In this document: positions 53,093-62,509 of the stretch, piece by piece | Position numbering within the stretch: the first letter of the stretch is position 1 | Layout: every line of letters starts with the position of its first letter | Assembly: GCF_016623495.1 (NCBI RefSeq) | Contig: NZ_JAEHHL010000004.1 | Location: 1 to 64,000 of the forward strand | Reading direction: 5' to 3' | DNA length: 64,000 nt | Source of the DNA: Thermohalobaculum xanthum | GTDB taxonomy: Bacteria > Pseudomonadota > Alphaproteobacteria > Rhodobacterales > Rhodobacteraceae | Made by a program: the position numbers and the translations under genes | The notes under the pieces: generated by a model | The model's database searches: none | Told to the model about the DNA's origin: nothing | The model's input: only the letters and a program-made list of their open reading frames with translations

Positions 53093-55918
53093 ATGGCGCT
53101 GATCTGGGGCATGGGTAACGAGAGCGGGCGGAGCGGTTCGATGGCGGGCCGGGCGCTGCGGACCGTGCTCAAGAAGGCGGGCGGCGCGGTGGCGCTGGTC
53201 CTTTCGGTGACGCTGTGCCTCGCGCTGGCGAGCTTCGACGCGACTGATCCCAGCTTCTTCAGCGCGACGCCGAAGCCGCCGTCGAACCTGCTCGGGCCGC
53301 TCGGGGCGATGGTCGCGGCGCCGCTGATGCAGGGGCTGGGCCTGGGTTCCTGGGCCGTAGCCGCGATCCTCGGGGTCTGGGGATGGCGATTTGCCTTCGG
53401 GCATGGCGAGGAGCGCATCTGGGTGCGGCTTCTCGCGATGCCAGTCGCGGTGGTCGCCGTCTCGGTCGTCGCGGCACTGCATGCGCCCTGGTCCGGGTGG
53501 CAGCTTTCCCTGGGCCTTGGCGGCATGGTCGGCGACAAGGTTGGCGCGGCGTTCCTCGATATCCTGCCGGCAATGTCGCCGAAGGTCGTCATCGGCGTCA
53601 CCGCGGGTGCCGCGCTGGCGGCGCTTGCCATCACTGGCTTTGCGCTTGGCCTGTCGGGCCGCGAGACGCGGCGGATCCTCCACTGGCTTTTCTTCTCCCT
53701 CATGGCGGTGCTGAGCCGCATTCTGCGCATCCTCGGGCGGATGGCGCGGGGTCTGGTCAGCCTCGCGCGGCGGCCTGCGAAGGCCGAGCCCGAGGTGCCG
53801 CGCTCGGAGCGGATGGAGCCGGCCGAGCCGACGGGAAGCTGGCGCAAGCCGTCTCGCGCCGCGGCACCCGCAGCCGCCCCCGCCACTGCCCCAGCCGCGG
53901 CCCCCATCGCCGAACCCGCGCCCGAGCCGCTCGACGACGAGCCGGCGGGCGAGGCCGCGCCGCGCCGCCGACTCGGCTTCAGCCTCGGCGCCGTTGCGCG
54001 GGGGCTGATGGGCCGTCGCGGCGGCGAGCCGGCGCCCGTGCGCGAGGCACGCAATGCGCGCGAGACCGAGTTCGACGATGAGGCCCCTGTGCGCGGAAGC
54101 GCGCTGCGCCGGCGCGAGCCCGAGGTGACGCGCCGCCCGACGGTGCAGACCGAGCCCCAGTCGATGCCGCAGGCACCCGCCGGCCCCGCCGATGACGACC
54201 GGGCGCTTGCCACCGCAATCAGGTCGCTCAACGCGGCTGGCGCCGATCCCGATGATGCCATGATCGACGCCTGGGAGGACGAGGACGACGATGACATCCC
54301 GGCCAGCCGGCCGGCCGTGGCGGGGGTCGGTGCCCCGCGCCAGCAGCGCAAGAGCCGCCGGGCCGAGCGCGAGGCGCAGCCGACGCTCTTCGACTCGTCG
54401 GAGGACGATGTCTACGCGCCGCCGCCGCTTGCGCTCCTGGCCAAGCCGATCGCGATCCAGCGCTCGCAGATGTCTCAGGCCGCCCTCGAGGAGAACGCGC
54501 GGATGCTCGAGACGGTGCTCGAGGATTACGGGGTTCGCGGCGAGATCACGGCGGTAAAGGCCGGGCCGGTGGTCACCCTCTACGAGCTCGAGCCCGCGCC
54601 GGGCCTCAAGGCCTCGCGCGTGATCGGCCTTTCGGACGACATCGCGCGGTCGATGTCGGCGCTGTCGGCCCGCGTCTCGACCGTGCCGGGCCGCTCGGTC
54701 ATCGGCATCGAACTGCCCAATGCCGAGCGTGAGAAGGTCTGGCTGCGCGAGGTCATCGAGACGCCTGAATACGGCGATGGCCGCGTTTCTCTGAGCCTGA
54801 TCCTTGGCAAGGACATCGAGGGTCGCCCCGTGGTCGCGAACCTCGCCAAGATGCCGCACCTACTGATCGCGGGCACCACCGGCTCGGGCAAGTCGGTGGC
54901 GATCAACACGATGATCCTGTCGCTGCTCTACAAGCTCAGCCCCAAGCAGTGCCGCCTGATCATGATCGACCCCAAGATGCTGGAGCTCAGCGTCTACGAC
55001 AACATCCCGCACCTGCTGGCCCCCGTCGTCACCGACCCGAAGAAGGCGATCGTCGCCCTCAAATGGGTGGTGGCCGAGATGGAGGAGCGCTACCGCAAGA
55101 TGTCGAAGATGGGCGTGCGCAACATCGACGGCTACAACGCCCGGGTGCGCGACGCGCTGGACAAGGGCGAGGAGTTCTCCCGCACGATCCAGACCGGCTT
55201 CGACGAGACGACCGGCGAGCCGGTCTACGAGACCGAGTTCTTCGAGCCCGAGGAGATGCCCTACATCGTGGTCATCGTTGACGAGATGGCCGACCTGATG
55301 ATGGTGGCGGGCAAGGAGATCGAGGCCTGCATCCAGCGGCTTGCGCAGATGGCGCGCGCCAGTGGCATCCACCTCATCATGGCGACGCAGCGCCCCTCGG
55401 TCGATGTCATCACCGGCACGATCAAGGCGAACTTCCCGACCCGCATCTCGTTCCAGGTGACGTCGAAGATCGACAGCCGCACGATCCTTGGAGAGCAGGG
55501 GGCCGAGCAGCTCCTGGGCCAGGGCGACATGCTCTACATGGCTGGCGGCGGGCGCATCCGCCGCGTCCACGGACCCTTCGTCTCGGACGAGGAGGTCGAG
55601 GAAATCGTGAGCCATCTGAAGGCGCAGGGCCTGCCGGACTATGTCGGGGCGGTGACCGAGGGCGCCGATGACGAGGTGCAGGCGATCGTCGACGAGAAGC
55701 TCGGCCTCGCCCAGCCCGGGGATTCGGACGACGAGCTCTACGACCGGGCGGTCGCCATCGTCGCACGCGACCGGAAGTGCTCGACTAGCTACATCCAGCG
55801 CAAGCTCGCCATCGGCTACAACAAGGCGGCCCGGCTCGTGGAACAGATGGAGTCGCAGGGCGTCGTGAGCCCGGCGAACGCCGTCGGCAAGCGCGACATC
55901 CTGATCGAGGAGCGGTGA
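53093..55918 (+). CDS. ftsK: DNA translocase FtsK
   Basis: 941 residues from ATG 53093 (AGGGGG eight bases upstream; other in-frame starts at 53000, 53072 and 53141). Four N-terminal membrane helices (to about 200), a Pro/Ala-rich acidic linker (about 230-470) and the motor: Walker [21 protein letters not shown], Walker [17 protein letters not shown], then the gamma winged helix ([20 protein letters not shown]). Pumps chromosomal DNA at the septum toward dif. lolA follows at 138 bases. Confidence 0.95.
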   Translation: MALIWGMGNESGRSGSMAGRALRTVLKKAGGAVALVLSVTLCLALASFDATDPSFFSATPKPPSNLLGPLGAMVAAPLMQGLGLGSWAVAAILGVWGWRFAFGHGEERIWVRLLAMPVAVVAVSVVAALHAPWSGWQLSLGLGGMVGDKVGAAFLDILPAMSPKVVIGVTAGAALAALAITGFALGLSGRETRRILHWLFFSLMAVLSRILRILGRMARGLVSLARRPAKAEPEVPRSERMEPAEPTGSWRKPSRAAAPAAAPATAPAAAPIAEPAPEPLDDEPAGEAAPRRRLGFSLGAVARGLMGRRGGEPAPVREARNARETEFDDEAPVRGSALRRREPEVTRRPTVQTEPQSMPQAPAGPADDDRALATAIRSLNAAGADPDDAMIDAWEDEDDDDIPASRPAVAGVGAPRQQRKSRRAEREAQPTLFDSSEDDVYAPPPLALLAKPIAIQRSQMSQAALEENARMLETVLEDYGVRGEITAVKAGPVVTLYELEPAPGLKASRVIGLSDDIARSMSALSARVSTVPGRSVIGIELPNAEREKVWLREVIETPEYGDGRVSLSLILGKDIEGRPVVANLAKMPHLLIAGTTGSGKSVAINTMILSLLYKLSPKQCRLIMIDPKMLELSVYDNIPHLLAPVVTDPKKAIVALKWVVAEMEERYRKMSKMGVRNIDGYNARVRDALDKGEEFSRTIQTGFDETTGEPVYETEFFEPEEMPYIVVIVDEMADLMMVAGKEIEACIQRLAQMARASGIHLIMATQRPSVDVITGTIKANFPTRISFQVTSKIDSRTILGEQGAEQLLGQGDMLYMAGGGRIRRVHGPFVSDEEVEEIVSHLKAQGLPDYVGAVTEGADDEVQAIVDEKLGLAQPGDSDDELYDRAVAIVARDRKCSTSYIQRKLAIGYNKAARLVEQMESQGVVSPANAVGKRDILIEER

Positions 55919-56056
55919 CGCCGGGCCGCTCGGCCCTTGACTCGGCGCGCCCCGGCACCGACAAGCGGCCATGACGGCGCGATGCGCGCGGCGCGCGCAA
56001 CGGAAGTCGTGCCCGGGCCGTTGAAGATGCGAACGGGCAGGCAAGAGACAGGTGGC

Positions 56057-56671
56057 ATGAACCGACGCGATTTCATCCTTGGCGCCATGACCGGGGCCGC
56101 GGCGCTTGCCGTGGGCGGGCTCGGGGCGGCGGTGGCGCAGGGCATCGACCCGCGCGACCTGGCGCGGATCTCGAACTACCTGAACGGCACCACGACGCTG
56201 ATGGGCGAGTTCGTGCAGGTCGGGCCGGATGGCGACCTGTCGACCGGCACGTTCTGGATGCGCCGGCCGGGGCGGATGCGCTTCGAATACGATCTGCCGA
56301 ACCCGGCGCTGATCATCGCGGATGGAACCTGGGTGGGGATCTACGACCGCGCGCTAAACACGCTCGATCGCGTGCCGCTGGGCCAGACGCCGCTCGATAT
56401 CCTGCTGCGCGACCGCGTCGATCTGCGCCGCGAGGGCGTGGTGACCGAGATGGAGCGCTCGGACGGCCAGATCCGCGTCAAGGCGATCGACCCGGACGCG
56501 CCCGATCAGGGCTCGATCACGATGATCTTCAGCGACAATCCGTTGGAGCTGAGACAGTGGGTGGTGGTCGACGCGCAGGGCCTGACCACGACCATCGCGC
56601 TCTCCGAGCTACGCTCGAACGTGAGCATCGACGGCGACAAGTTCTTCATCGCCGAACCCAAGCGCAACTGA
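56057..56671 (+). CDS. lolA: LolA-family outer-membrane lipoprotein carrier
   Basis: 204 residues from ATG 56057. Signal peptide MNRRDFILGAMTGAAALAVG with an RR-x-F pattern that could use the Tat route. The mature domain is LolA-like: STGTFWMRRPGRMRFEYDLP then LIIADGTWVGIYDRALNTLD, and DNPLELRQWVVVDAQGLTTT. Carries lipoproteins across the periplasm. Position after ftsK is conserved in many proteobacteria. Confidence 0.87.
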   Translation: MNRRDFILGAMTGAAALAVGGLGAAVAQGIDPRDLARISNYLNGTTTLMGEFVQVGPDGDLSTGTFWMRRPGRMRFEYDLPNPALIIADGTWVGIYDRALNTLDRVPLGQTPLDILLRDRVDLRREGVVTEMERSDGQIRVKAIDPDAPDQGSITMIFSDNPLELRQWVVVDAQGLTTTIALSELRSNVSIDGDKFFIAEPKRN

Positions 56672-56719
56672 CTTCGCTTCGACAGACGGGGCGGATCGAA
56701 TTGTTTGGTGGCGCGTTCC

Positions 56720-56743
56720 GGGGCGGCCTGGAACAGCCGCCCC
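56720..56743 (+). terminator. Hairpin terminator after lolA
   Basis: GGGGCGGC (56720-56727) pairs with GCCGCCCC (56736-56743), eight-base loop; AACGGTCTTTT follows on the plus strand. It lies between the convergent lolA and the Flp-like gene. Confidence 0.65.
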
Positions 56744-56763
56744 AACGGTCTTTTGTCCGGGGC

Positions 56764-56931
56764 TCAGAACGACCGGATCAAATTGGCGAGGTCGGTGGCC
56801 GCGTTGAACAATGCAGGCTGCAGGTAGACGAACACGCCGAGTGCCAGCAGCATCGCGCCCGCCGAGATGGCGACCCAGTCCAAAGTTGCGATTCCCGACT
56901 CGTCGCGCATGAACTTTGAAATATAACTCAT
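56764..56931 (-). CDS. Flp pilin-like small protein
   Basis: 55 residues, ATG 56931 to TGA 56764. MSYISKFMRDESGIATLDWV begins with a short basic leader followed by a G-(x)-T-x-(E/D) pattern, then one long hydrophobic helix (AISAGAMLLALGVFVYLQPA). This is the layout of Flp/Fap-type pilins and of the 'DGAVTVDWV' pilin-like proteins common in Rhodobacteraceae. No tad/cpa assembly genes are in the window. Could instead be an unrelated single-helix membrane protein. Confidence 0.65.
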   Translation of the reverse strand: MSYISKFMRDESGIATLDWVAISAGAMLLALGVFVYLQPALFNAATDLANLIRSF

Positions 56932-57246
56932 TGTACTCTCTACTGTTTCGCGGTGGTTCGGTTGTCGTTGGCGAAGTCACTTCGAGGAGTTGACCCTGAA
57001 AGCTTTAATACAATCATAACGCGAAATGAACCAGCTTCACTGTCTCATATCGGGAATCGGTGGTCCCGAATCTGGATCGGTCCCTTCTGCCCGCCACGCA
57101 TCCGCGTCGGGGCGTACCGCCACCTTGGCGAATGATCAGTTAAAAGCCGGCCTGCAACCTCAAATTGAGAAACTCTTATTAAGCACCCTTTAAAGATGAT
57201 AATTTTTGAGGCATGATGGATCTACCTTCTGTGTTTGGAGGAAGTC
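56932..57246. promoter_or_regulatory. AT-rich divergent intergenic region
   Basis: 315 bases without a gene between the divergent Flp-like gene and the repeat-protein gene. It is much richer in AT than the flanks (57000-57025 and 57150-57215), so promoters for both genes are likely here. TTTAAAGATGATAATTTTTG near 57190 contains a good TATAAT-like GATAAT (57197-57202), about 45 bases before the repeat-protein start. No hairpin terminator seen. Confidence 0.4.
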
Positions 57247-57810
57247 ATGCGTCCGTATCCAGTTCTCCCGCTCATGTTCCCGGGCGATCTTGAAACTCTC
57301 GATGGCCCATCGGGCACGCTGCCCCCACAAGACATCGTCGCTACCATAGGCTCGCAGTTCGGTTTGAAACTGCGGGCGCTCAGAGCGCCCGATGACCTTG
57401 ACTTGCAAGAGGATCAGTTCGTCTTCACGGCGCCCGACGCCGTGCCAGAGTTTTCCGGCAAGCCTGCGCCGGGAAGCGTCCCGCCGGACGAGCCGCCCGG
57501 ACCACGGGACGTTGCCTCGCACCCGGAATCAGGCGCCAGAGCTCCGGCGTCCGTGCCAGACGGCCCGCCAGAATTCGCCGGAAAGCCGGCGCCTGGCAGC
57601 GTCCCGCCAGACGGGCCTCTCGGGCCGCGAGGTCTTGGCGGCGATCGCGAGGCCAGCCGGGTGGCTCCGGGCTCCGAGCACGACGGGCCGCCGATCTTTG
57701 CCGGCAAGCCGGCACCCGGCAGCGTCCCGCCCGACGGCCCGCCAGGGCCGCCGGACTTCGGCGGAACTTCCGAGCCGGAAGGTGCGTGGCTCGATCTTCT
57801 GGCGCTCTGA
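57247..57810 (+). CDS. Repeat protein with three GKPAPGSVPPD units
   Basis: 187 residues from ATG 57247, preceded by a strong GGAGG. No family recognised. Residues 1-64 are a unique acidic N-terminal part (PLMFPGDLETLDGPSGTLPP; VATIGSQFGLKLRALRAPDD). Three near-identical units then start at residues 67, 108 and 149, an exact 41-residue period, each beginning P-x-F-(S/A)-GKPAPGSVPPD and followed by a variable 19-20 residue spacer rich in Gly, Asp, Glu and Ser. The chain ends GAWLDLLAL. There is no signal peptide or membrane helix. It may be a scaffold or multi-site ligand, or a type I-type secreted protein (C-terminal signal); all this is inference. Confidence 0.7.
   Translation: MRPYPVLPLMFPGDLETLDGPSGTLPPQDIVATIGSQFGLKLRALRAPDDLDLQEDQFVFTAPDAVPEFSGKPAPGSVPPDEPPGPRDVASHPESGARAPASVPDGPPEFAGKPAPGSVPPDGPLGPRGLGGDREASRVAPGSEHDGPPIFAGKPAPGSVPPDGPPGPPDFGGTSEPEGAWLDLLAL
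57445..57756 (+). repeat. Three 123-bp coding repeats
   Basis: Conserved blocks at 57445-57510, 57568-57633 and 57691-57756, period exactly 123 bases, all inside the repeat-protein gene. The blocks are far better conserved than the spacers, which points to selection on the motif or to recent duplication. Confidence 0.85.
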
Positions 57811-57858
57811 GAATGCCGCGCCGCTCTGGCTTGAGGCCCGGGCGGCGCAAGGCGCGCG

Positions 57859-58647
57859 TCAGATGTCGAAGCTCGCCATGACCGGCACGTGGTCCGAAGG
57901 TTTCTCGGCGCCCCGCCAGTCGCGAAGGATGCGACTTGAGCCCGGCACCGCCGGCACGTCGCCGCGCGACCAGATGTGATCGAGCCGGCGGCCACGGTCG
58001 GCCGCCTCCCAGTCCCGCGCACGGTAGGACCACCAGGAATAAAGCTTCTCGGGCGCGGGGATATGGGCACGCGTGACGTCGGTCCAGCCGCCTTCGCCCT
58101 GAGCGCGTGCCAGGCGCTCCACCTCGATCGGGGTGTGGCTCACGACCTTGAGAAGCTGCTTGTGCGACCAGACGTCGTCTTCGAGCGGGGCGATGTTGAG
58201 ATCGCCCACCAGGATCGCGGGATCGCGCAGCCCCTCGCCCCATCGTGCGAGTTCGTCCAGAAAGTCGAGCTTGTGGGCGAACTTCGGGTTCACCGCGGGG
58301 TCGGCCTCGTCGCCGCCCGCCGGGATGTAGAGGTTGTGCAGCAGCACCCCGCCCGGCAGCCGGGCGGCGACGTGCCGAGCATCGCCCTTGCCACACCAGT
58401 CGATCGATCCCGCGTCCTCGATGGGCAGGCGCGAGAACACGGCCACGCCGTTATACCCCTTCTGCCCGCGCGCGACCGCATGCGTGTAGCCAAGCTCGGC
58501 GAAGATCTCGAAAGGGATCTTGTCGACCGGCGACTTGGTTTCCTGCAGGCACAGAACGTCCGGGCTTTCCTCGGCGAGAAAACGCGCGACGAGCTCGGCC
58601 CGCAGGCGCACCGAGTTGATGTTCCAGGTCGCGATGGTGATCGGCAT
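57859..58647 (-). CDS. xth: Exodeoxyribonuclease III
   Basis: 262 residues from ATG 58647. AP endonuclease/3' exonuclease of base excision repair. Motifs: TIATWNINSVRLRAELVARF, LCLQETKSPVDKIPFEIF, LVGDLNIAPLEDDVW, DHIWSRGD and the catalytic His in EKPSDHVPVMASF. Full-length and intact. The frame is open to 58746 upstream but without family sequence. Confidence 0.95.
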   Translation of the reverse strand: MPITIATWNINSVRLRAELVARFLAEESPDVLCLQETKSPVDKIPFEIFAELGYTHAVARGQKGYNGVAVFSRLPIEDAGSIDWCGKGDARHVAARLPGGVLLHNLYIPAGGDEADPAVNPKFAHKLDFLDELARWGEGLRDPAILVGDLNIAPLEDDVWSHKQLLKVVSHTPIEVERLARAQGEGGWTDVTRAHIPAPEKLYSWWSYRARDWEAADRGRRLDHIWSRGDVPAVPGSSRILRDWRGAEKPSDHVPVMASFDI

Positions 58648-58961
58648 GATGGCTCCTCGGATGTCGACGCCTCGGGTGCGGAGGGGGCGGTGCGGCTTGA
58701 GGTGGCAGGGCGGCGGAGATGCGCCAGCGACGGCGCGGGATTTCATAGCGAGGATCGCGCGTCAGGGCAAACCGATCCGGACCGCACTGTCGTGCCGGAA
58801 AAGAAAGCGCCCGATGCGGGGGGAGCATCGGGCGCCGCCCTTATGGGGCATGCGGGCGGGTTGAGGGGGGATCCGCCCGCCGGCAGCAGGTACGTTGGGG
58901 GGGAGCCGCTGCCTTGACCGTGAGATGGTCGTCGCGCCCGTTTCCTTCAAGTCCCCCGGGA
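58648..58961. other. 314-base gap between xth and response regulator
   Basis: No gene is supported. The right part holds the terminator of the regulator gene (58807-58835); the left part is the leader of xth. GC-rich, with G-runs around 58860-58910. Confidence 0.5.
58807..58835 (-). terminator. Intrinsic terminator of response regulator
   Basis: GCGCCCGATGC (58807-58817) and GCATCGGGCGC (58825-58835) form a perfect 11-bp stem with a seven-base loop. On the minus strand TTTCTTTTCC follows, a good T-rich tract, about 130 bases after the regulator gene's stop. Confidence 0.82.
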
Positions 58962-59648
58962 TCACATTCCCAGCCGGTAGCCGCCGCTTTCCGTGATCAG
59001 GATGCGCGCGTTCTGGGGGTCGGGCTCGATCTTCTGCCGTAGCCGGTAGACATGCGTCTCGAGCGTGTGTGTCGTCACCCCGGCATTGTAGCCCCAGACC
59101 TCGCGCAGCAGCGTGTCGCGGTCCACCGCCCGGCCGCCGGCGCGGTAGAGGAACTTGAGGATGTTGGTCTCCTTCTCGGTCAGGCGGATCTTCTTTTCCG
59201 CCTCGTCCACCAGCATCTTCGCGCCCGGTCGGAAGCTGTAGGGACCGATGGGGAAGACCGCGTCCTCGGACTGCTCGTGCTGGCGCAACTGGGCACGGAT
59301 GCGCGCCAGAAGCACCGGGAACTTGAACGGCTTGGCGACGTAGTCGTTGGCGCCGGCGTCGAGCCCGAGGATCTGATCCGAGTCCGAGCCATGCCCGGTG
59401 AGCATAAGGATGGGGCAGCGGATCCCCTCGCGCCGCATGCGGCGGCACACTTCCCGCCCGTCGATGTCGGGCAGGCCGACATCGAGGATCACGAGATCGT
59501 GCAGCTCGGATTTCGCCCGGTCCAGCCCCTCTGCGCCGCTTGCGGCCTCGAACACGTCGAACTCGTCGATCATCATCAGCTGCTCGGCCAGGGCCTCGCG
59601 CAGGTCGCCGTCGTCGTCGACCAGGAGAATCTTTTTCGACACCGCCAT
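58962..59648 (-). CDS. OmpR/PhoB-family response regulator
   Basis: 228 residues from ATG 59648 (GGAGG five bases upstream; an in-frame GTG lies one codon earlier). Receiver domain: KKILLVDDDGDLREALAEQL, phospho-Asp in LVILDVGLPDIDGREVCRRM, and the Thr and Lys sites LMLTGHGSD and VAKPFKFP. The C-terminal winged helix has LTEKETNILKFLYRAGGRAV and TLETHVYRLRQKIEPDP. No sensor kinase gene adjoins it, so it is an orphan here. Its target genes are unknown. Confidence 0.92.
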   Translation of the reverse strand: MAVSKKILLVDDDGDLREALAEQLMMIDEFDVFEAASGAEGLDRAKSELHDLVILDVGLPDIDGREVCRRMRREGIRCPILMLTGHGSDSDQILGLDAGANDYVAKPFKFPVLLARIRAQLRQHEQSEDAVFPIGPYSFRPGAKMLVDEAEKKIRLTEKETNILKFLYRAGGRAVDRDTLLREVWGYNAGVTTHTLETHVYRLRQKIEPDPQNARILITESGGYRLGM

Positions 59649-59861
59649 CACATCCTCCCTGCTTCCGGCGCTTTGAACGAACGTTCAATGCCGGAGATGG
59701 GTGGCACCCTGCCCGGCGCCTACGGGTTACGTCAAATCCTCACCAATCCGTGTAGTCGCTGCAAGCCGGCGCGAGCTTTGTTACAACGCCGCGCGCGCCC
59801 ATCTGGGAATCGCGCCGCGGGTGTCCCTATATTGCCCATGAAGGACAGAGGATCGGCGGAC

Positions 59862-60974
59862 ATGACGCTCTCGCTCAGCGGGGAGGAACTGGTTTCGCGC
59901 GCCCGCGCAGACCTGCGTATCGGGGCGCCCATTGCGCTGGTCGGCGCGGGGGACGGTGCCGCCGGCGCGCTGGTGATGGCCGCCGAGACCGCGTCGGATG
60001 CACGCCTCGCCGATTTCCGGGCCTTGGCGCCCGACGCGTTCGATCTTGCCATCACGCATCACAGGGCGACGACGCTCAAGGCCCGTGCATATGACGGCAC
60101 GCTGGCGCGCATCGCGCTGCCCGCCGACGCTGACGCTGCCTGGGTGATGGCGACAGCCGATCCGAGCCTCGACCTCGCGACACCGCTGAAGGGCCCCTAT
60201 GCGACGCGGCGCGAGGGCGGCGCGGAGCTACATGCCCTCGCGCTGGTGCTGACCAAGCAGGCACGGCTCCTGCCCGCCGCGGTCGTCGCCGCCTGGGCAG
60301 ACGCCGAGACGGTGCGCCGACTCGCCGCCGGGGCGGGGCTCACGCTCCTCAGCGCCGACATCGTCGAGGACGCGGCCGCCGCGACGATCCGGCTGCGCGA
60401 GATCTCGGGCGCGCGCGTGCCCACCCGTTTCTCCGAGGCGGGCCGCGTCCATGTCTTCCGCCCCGACGACGGGGCCGAGGAGCATTACGCCATCGAGATC
60501 GGCCAGCCTGCGCGCGACGAGCCGGTGCTCGCCCGCCTCCACTCGGCCTGCTTCACCGGCGATGTAATCGGCTCGCTCAAATGCGACTGCGGCCCGCAGC
60601 TCGCCGCGGCGATGGACGAGATCGCGACGGCGGGCGCAGGCGTGCTGCTCTACATGAACCAGGAGGGCCGGGGGATCGGGCTTGCCAACAAGATGCGCGC
60701 CTACTCGCTGCAGGACCAGGGCTATGACACGGTCGAGGCCAACCACCGCCTCGGCTTCGAGGATGACGAGCGCGACTTCCGCCTCGGGGCCGCGATCCTC
60801 AAGGAGATGGGCTTCACCGCGGTGCGGCTGATGACCAACAATCCCGGCAAGATCGCGATGATGGAAGCCTCGGGCGTGCATGTCGCCGAGCGCGTGCCGC
60901 TCAGGGTCGGCCGCAACCGCCACAACGCCGACTATCTCGCGACCAAGGCGGCGAAGAGCGGGCACCTGCTGTGA
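59862..60974 (+). CDS. ribA: GTP cyclohydrolase II (RibA)
   Basis: 370 residues from ATG 59862 (AGAGGA at a good distance; ATG 59838 has none). First step of riboflavin synthesis. The C-terminal half is a complete cyclohydrolase II: zinc cysteines in HSACFTGDVIGSLKCDCGPQ, LLYMNQEGRGIGLANKMRAY, RLMTNNPGKIAMMEASGV. The N-terminal 180 residues occupy the place of a DHBP synthase (RibB) domain but lack its recognisable acidic active site, as in other alphaproteobacterial RibA-like proteins. Overlaps the next gene (GTGA). Confidence 0.92.
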   Translation: MTLSLSGEELVSRARADLRIGAPIALVGAGDGAAGALVMAAETASDARLADFRALAPDAFDLAITHHRATTLKARAYDGTLARIALPADADAAWVMATADPSLDLATPLKGPYATRREGGAELHALALVLTKQARLLPAAVVAAWADAETVRRLAAGAGLTLLSADIVEDAAAATIRLREISGARVPTRFSEAGRVHVFRPDDGAEEHYAIEIGQPARDEPVLARLHSACFTGDVIGSLKCDCGPQLAAAMDEIATAGAGVLLYMNQEGRGIGLANKMRAYSLQDQGYDTVEANHRLGFEDDERDFRLGAAILKEMGFTAVRLMTNNPGKIAMMEASGVHVAERVPLRVGRNRHNADYLATKAAKSGHLL

Positions 60975-61501
60975 TCCCTGTGCGGCGCGGCGATCTGGTC
61001 GTCGGCCCCTGGGGCGCGCGGTTCATGGGGCGGCGCGTTCCCTGCTCGGTCGGGCGCGGCGGTATCCTGCCTGCGGCCTGGAAGCGCGAGGGGGATCTCA
61101 CGTCGCCCGAAGGCGCCTGGCGCATCACCGGGCTCTATTGGCGCGCCGACCGGATGGTCTGCCCGCGCACCATGCTCGCCGCATTTCCGCTCGGCCCCCG
61201 GCAGGGCTGGGCCGAGGACCCGCGCGACCCGGCCTACAACCGCCCGATCCGGCACCCGCATGGCTTTCCCGCCGACCGCATGGCGCGGGGCGACCCGCTC
61301 TACGACATCTGCGCGATCACCGACCACAACAGCGCGCCGGTGGTGCCCGGGGCGGGCTCGGCGATCTTCGTTCATCTGTGGCGCAAGCCGCGCCATCCAA
61401 CGGCCGGGTGCATCGCGTTCCGACGCGCCGATCTGGAATGGATCCTGCGCCGCTGGGGACCCGGTTCGCGCCTCGTCATCCGCCCGCGCGGCGGGCTCTG
61501 A
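60971..61501 (+). CDS. YkuD-type L,D-transpeptidase family protein
   Basis: 176 residues, GTG start overlapping the ribA stop. YkuD catalytic pattern with His and Cys in FVHLWRKPRHPTAGCIAFRR and an earlier CAITDHNSAPVVPG. No signal peptide is seen, which is unusual for a cell-wall enzyme. It may act on peptidoglycan fragments or need a different start or export route. Coupled to ribA by overlap only. Confidence 0.8.
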   Translation: MIPVRRGDLVVGPWGARFMGRRVPCSVGRGGILPAAWKREGDLTSPEGAWRITGLYWRADRMVCPRTMLAAFPLGPRQGWAEDPRDPAYNRPIRHPHGFPADRMARGDPLYDICAITDHNSAPVVPGAGSAIFVHLWRKPRHPTAGCIAFRRADLEWILRRWGPGSRLVIRPRGGL

Positions 61502-61514
61502 CAGCGGCCGTTCG

Positions 61515-62509
61515 TCAGAACCCGTTCCGGGCCATCAGCGCCGCGAGATCGGTCTCGGGCCGCGCGCCGTAGTGGCTGATGATCTCGGCCGCGGCGATGC
61601 AGCCCATATGCGCGGACTTGCGGTCGTCGTGACCGCGGATCAGCCCGGGGCCATGAAGCCTGCGGCGAAGAGGTCGCCGGCGCCGGTGCTGTCAACCACG
61701 TCGACCGCCTGGGCCGGCACTTCGGTCCGCGTCTTGCCGCGCAGGATCACCGCGCCGTCGCCTGACAGGGTGACCGCCGCGATCGCCACCTCGCGCGACA
61801 GCATGCCAAGCGCGATCTCGAGGCTGTCGGTCTCGATCAGCGACAGTGCCTCGTCGCGGTTCGCGAACAGGAGGTCCACCTCGTCGGCGATCAGTCGGCG
61901 GAAATCGGCGCGGTGGCGGTCGATGCAGAAGGGGTCCGAGCAGGTGAGGGCGACCTTGCCCCCGCCGCGGCGGACGGCGGCGATGGCACGGGCATAGGCT
62001 TCCTTCGCCTCGGGCGTGTCGAAGAGGTAACCCTCGAGATAGAGCCAGTCGGCGCGTTCGAGCAGCGCCTCGTCGATGTCGCCGGCATGCAGTGCCGTCG
62101 AGATGCCAAGATAGGTGTTCATCGACCGCTCGCCGTCGGGGCTCACGAGGATCAGTGAGCGCGCGGTCTCCTCGTCGGCGTCCTCGGGCGCGAAGGGGCC
62201 CGCATAGGTGACCCCGCCCGCGCGGATGTCATGGGCGAAGATCCGGCCCAGCTGGTCGTCGCGCACCTTGCCGATGAAGCCGGTGCGGCAGTTCAGAGCC
62301 GCCGCCCCGGCGATGGTGTTCGCGCCCGAGCCGCCCGAGATCTCGCGCGCCGCCGGCATCGCGGCGTAAAGCTCGGTCGCGCGAGCGCGGTCGATCAAGG
62401 TCATCACGCCCTTGGCGACGCCGTTCTCGGCCAGGAAGCCGTCGTTCACCGGCGCGATCACGTCGACGATCGCGTTGCCGATGCCGACAATGTCGAGACG
62501 TTCGGTCAT
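61515..62509 (-). pseudogene. PfkB adenosine-kinase-like gene, 3' frameshift
   Basis: The intact 5' part (62509 to about 61650) encodes a PfkB sugar/nucleoside kinase: DIVGIGNAIVDVIAPVNDGF, ISGGSGANTIAGAAALNCRT, and the catalytic DSTGAGDLFAAGFM. Translation then hits TGA at 61640-61642. In another frame the expected C-terminus continues as GLIRGHDDRKSAHMGCIAAA then EIISHYGARPETDLAALMAR, stopping at 61515. One base is missing (or an equivalent shift) in the CCCGGGG run around 61644-61650. The truncated protein keeps the catalytic Asp but loses the last helices. Sequencing error is as likely as true loss. Coupled to nth (ATGA). Confidence 0.75.

Noticed and set aside
57247-57810. RiPP precursor with repeated core peptides
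   Set aside because: Repeats fit superficially, but there is no modification, protease or export gene nearby, and the repeated part is Pro/Gly-rich with no Cys, Thr or aromatic core pattern.
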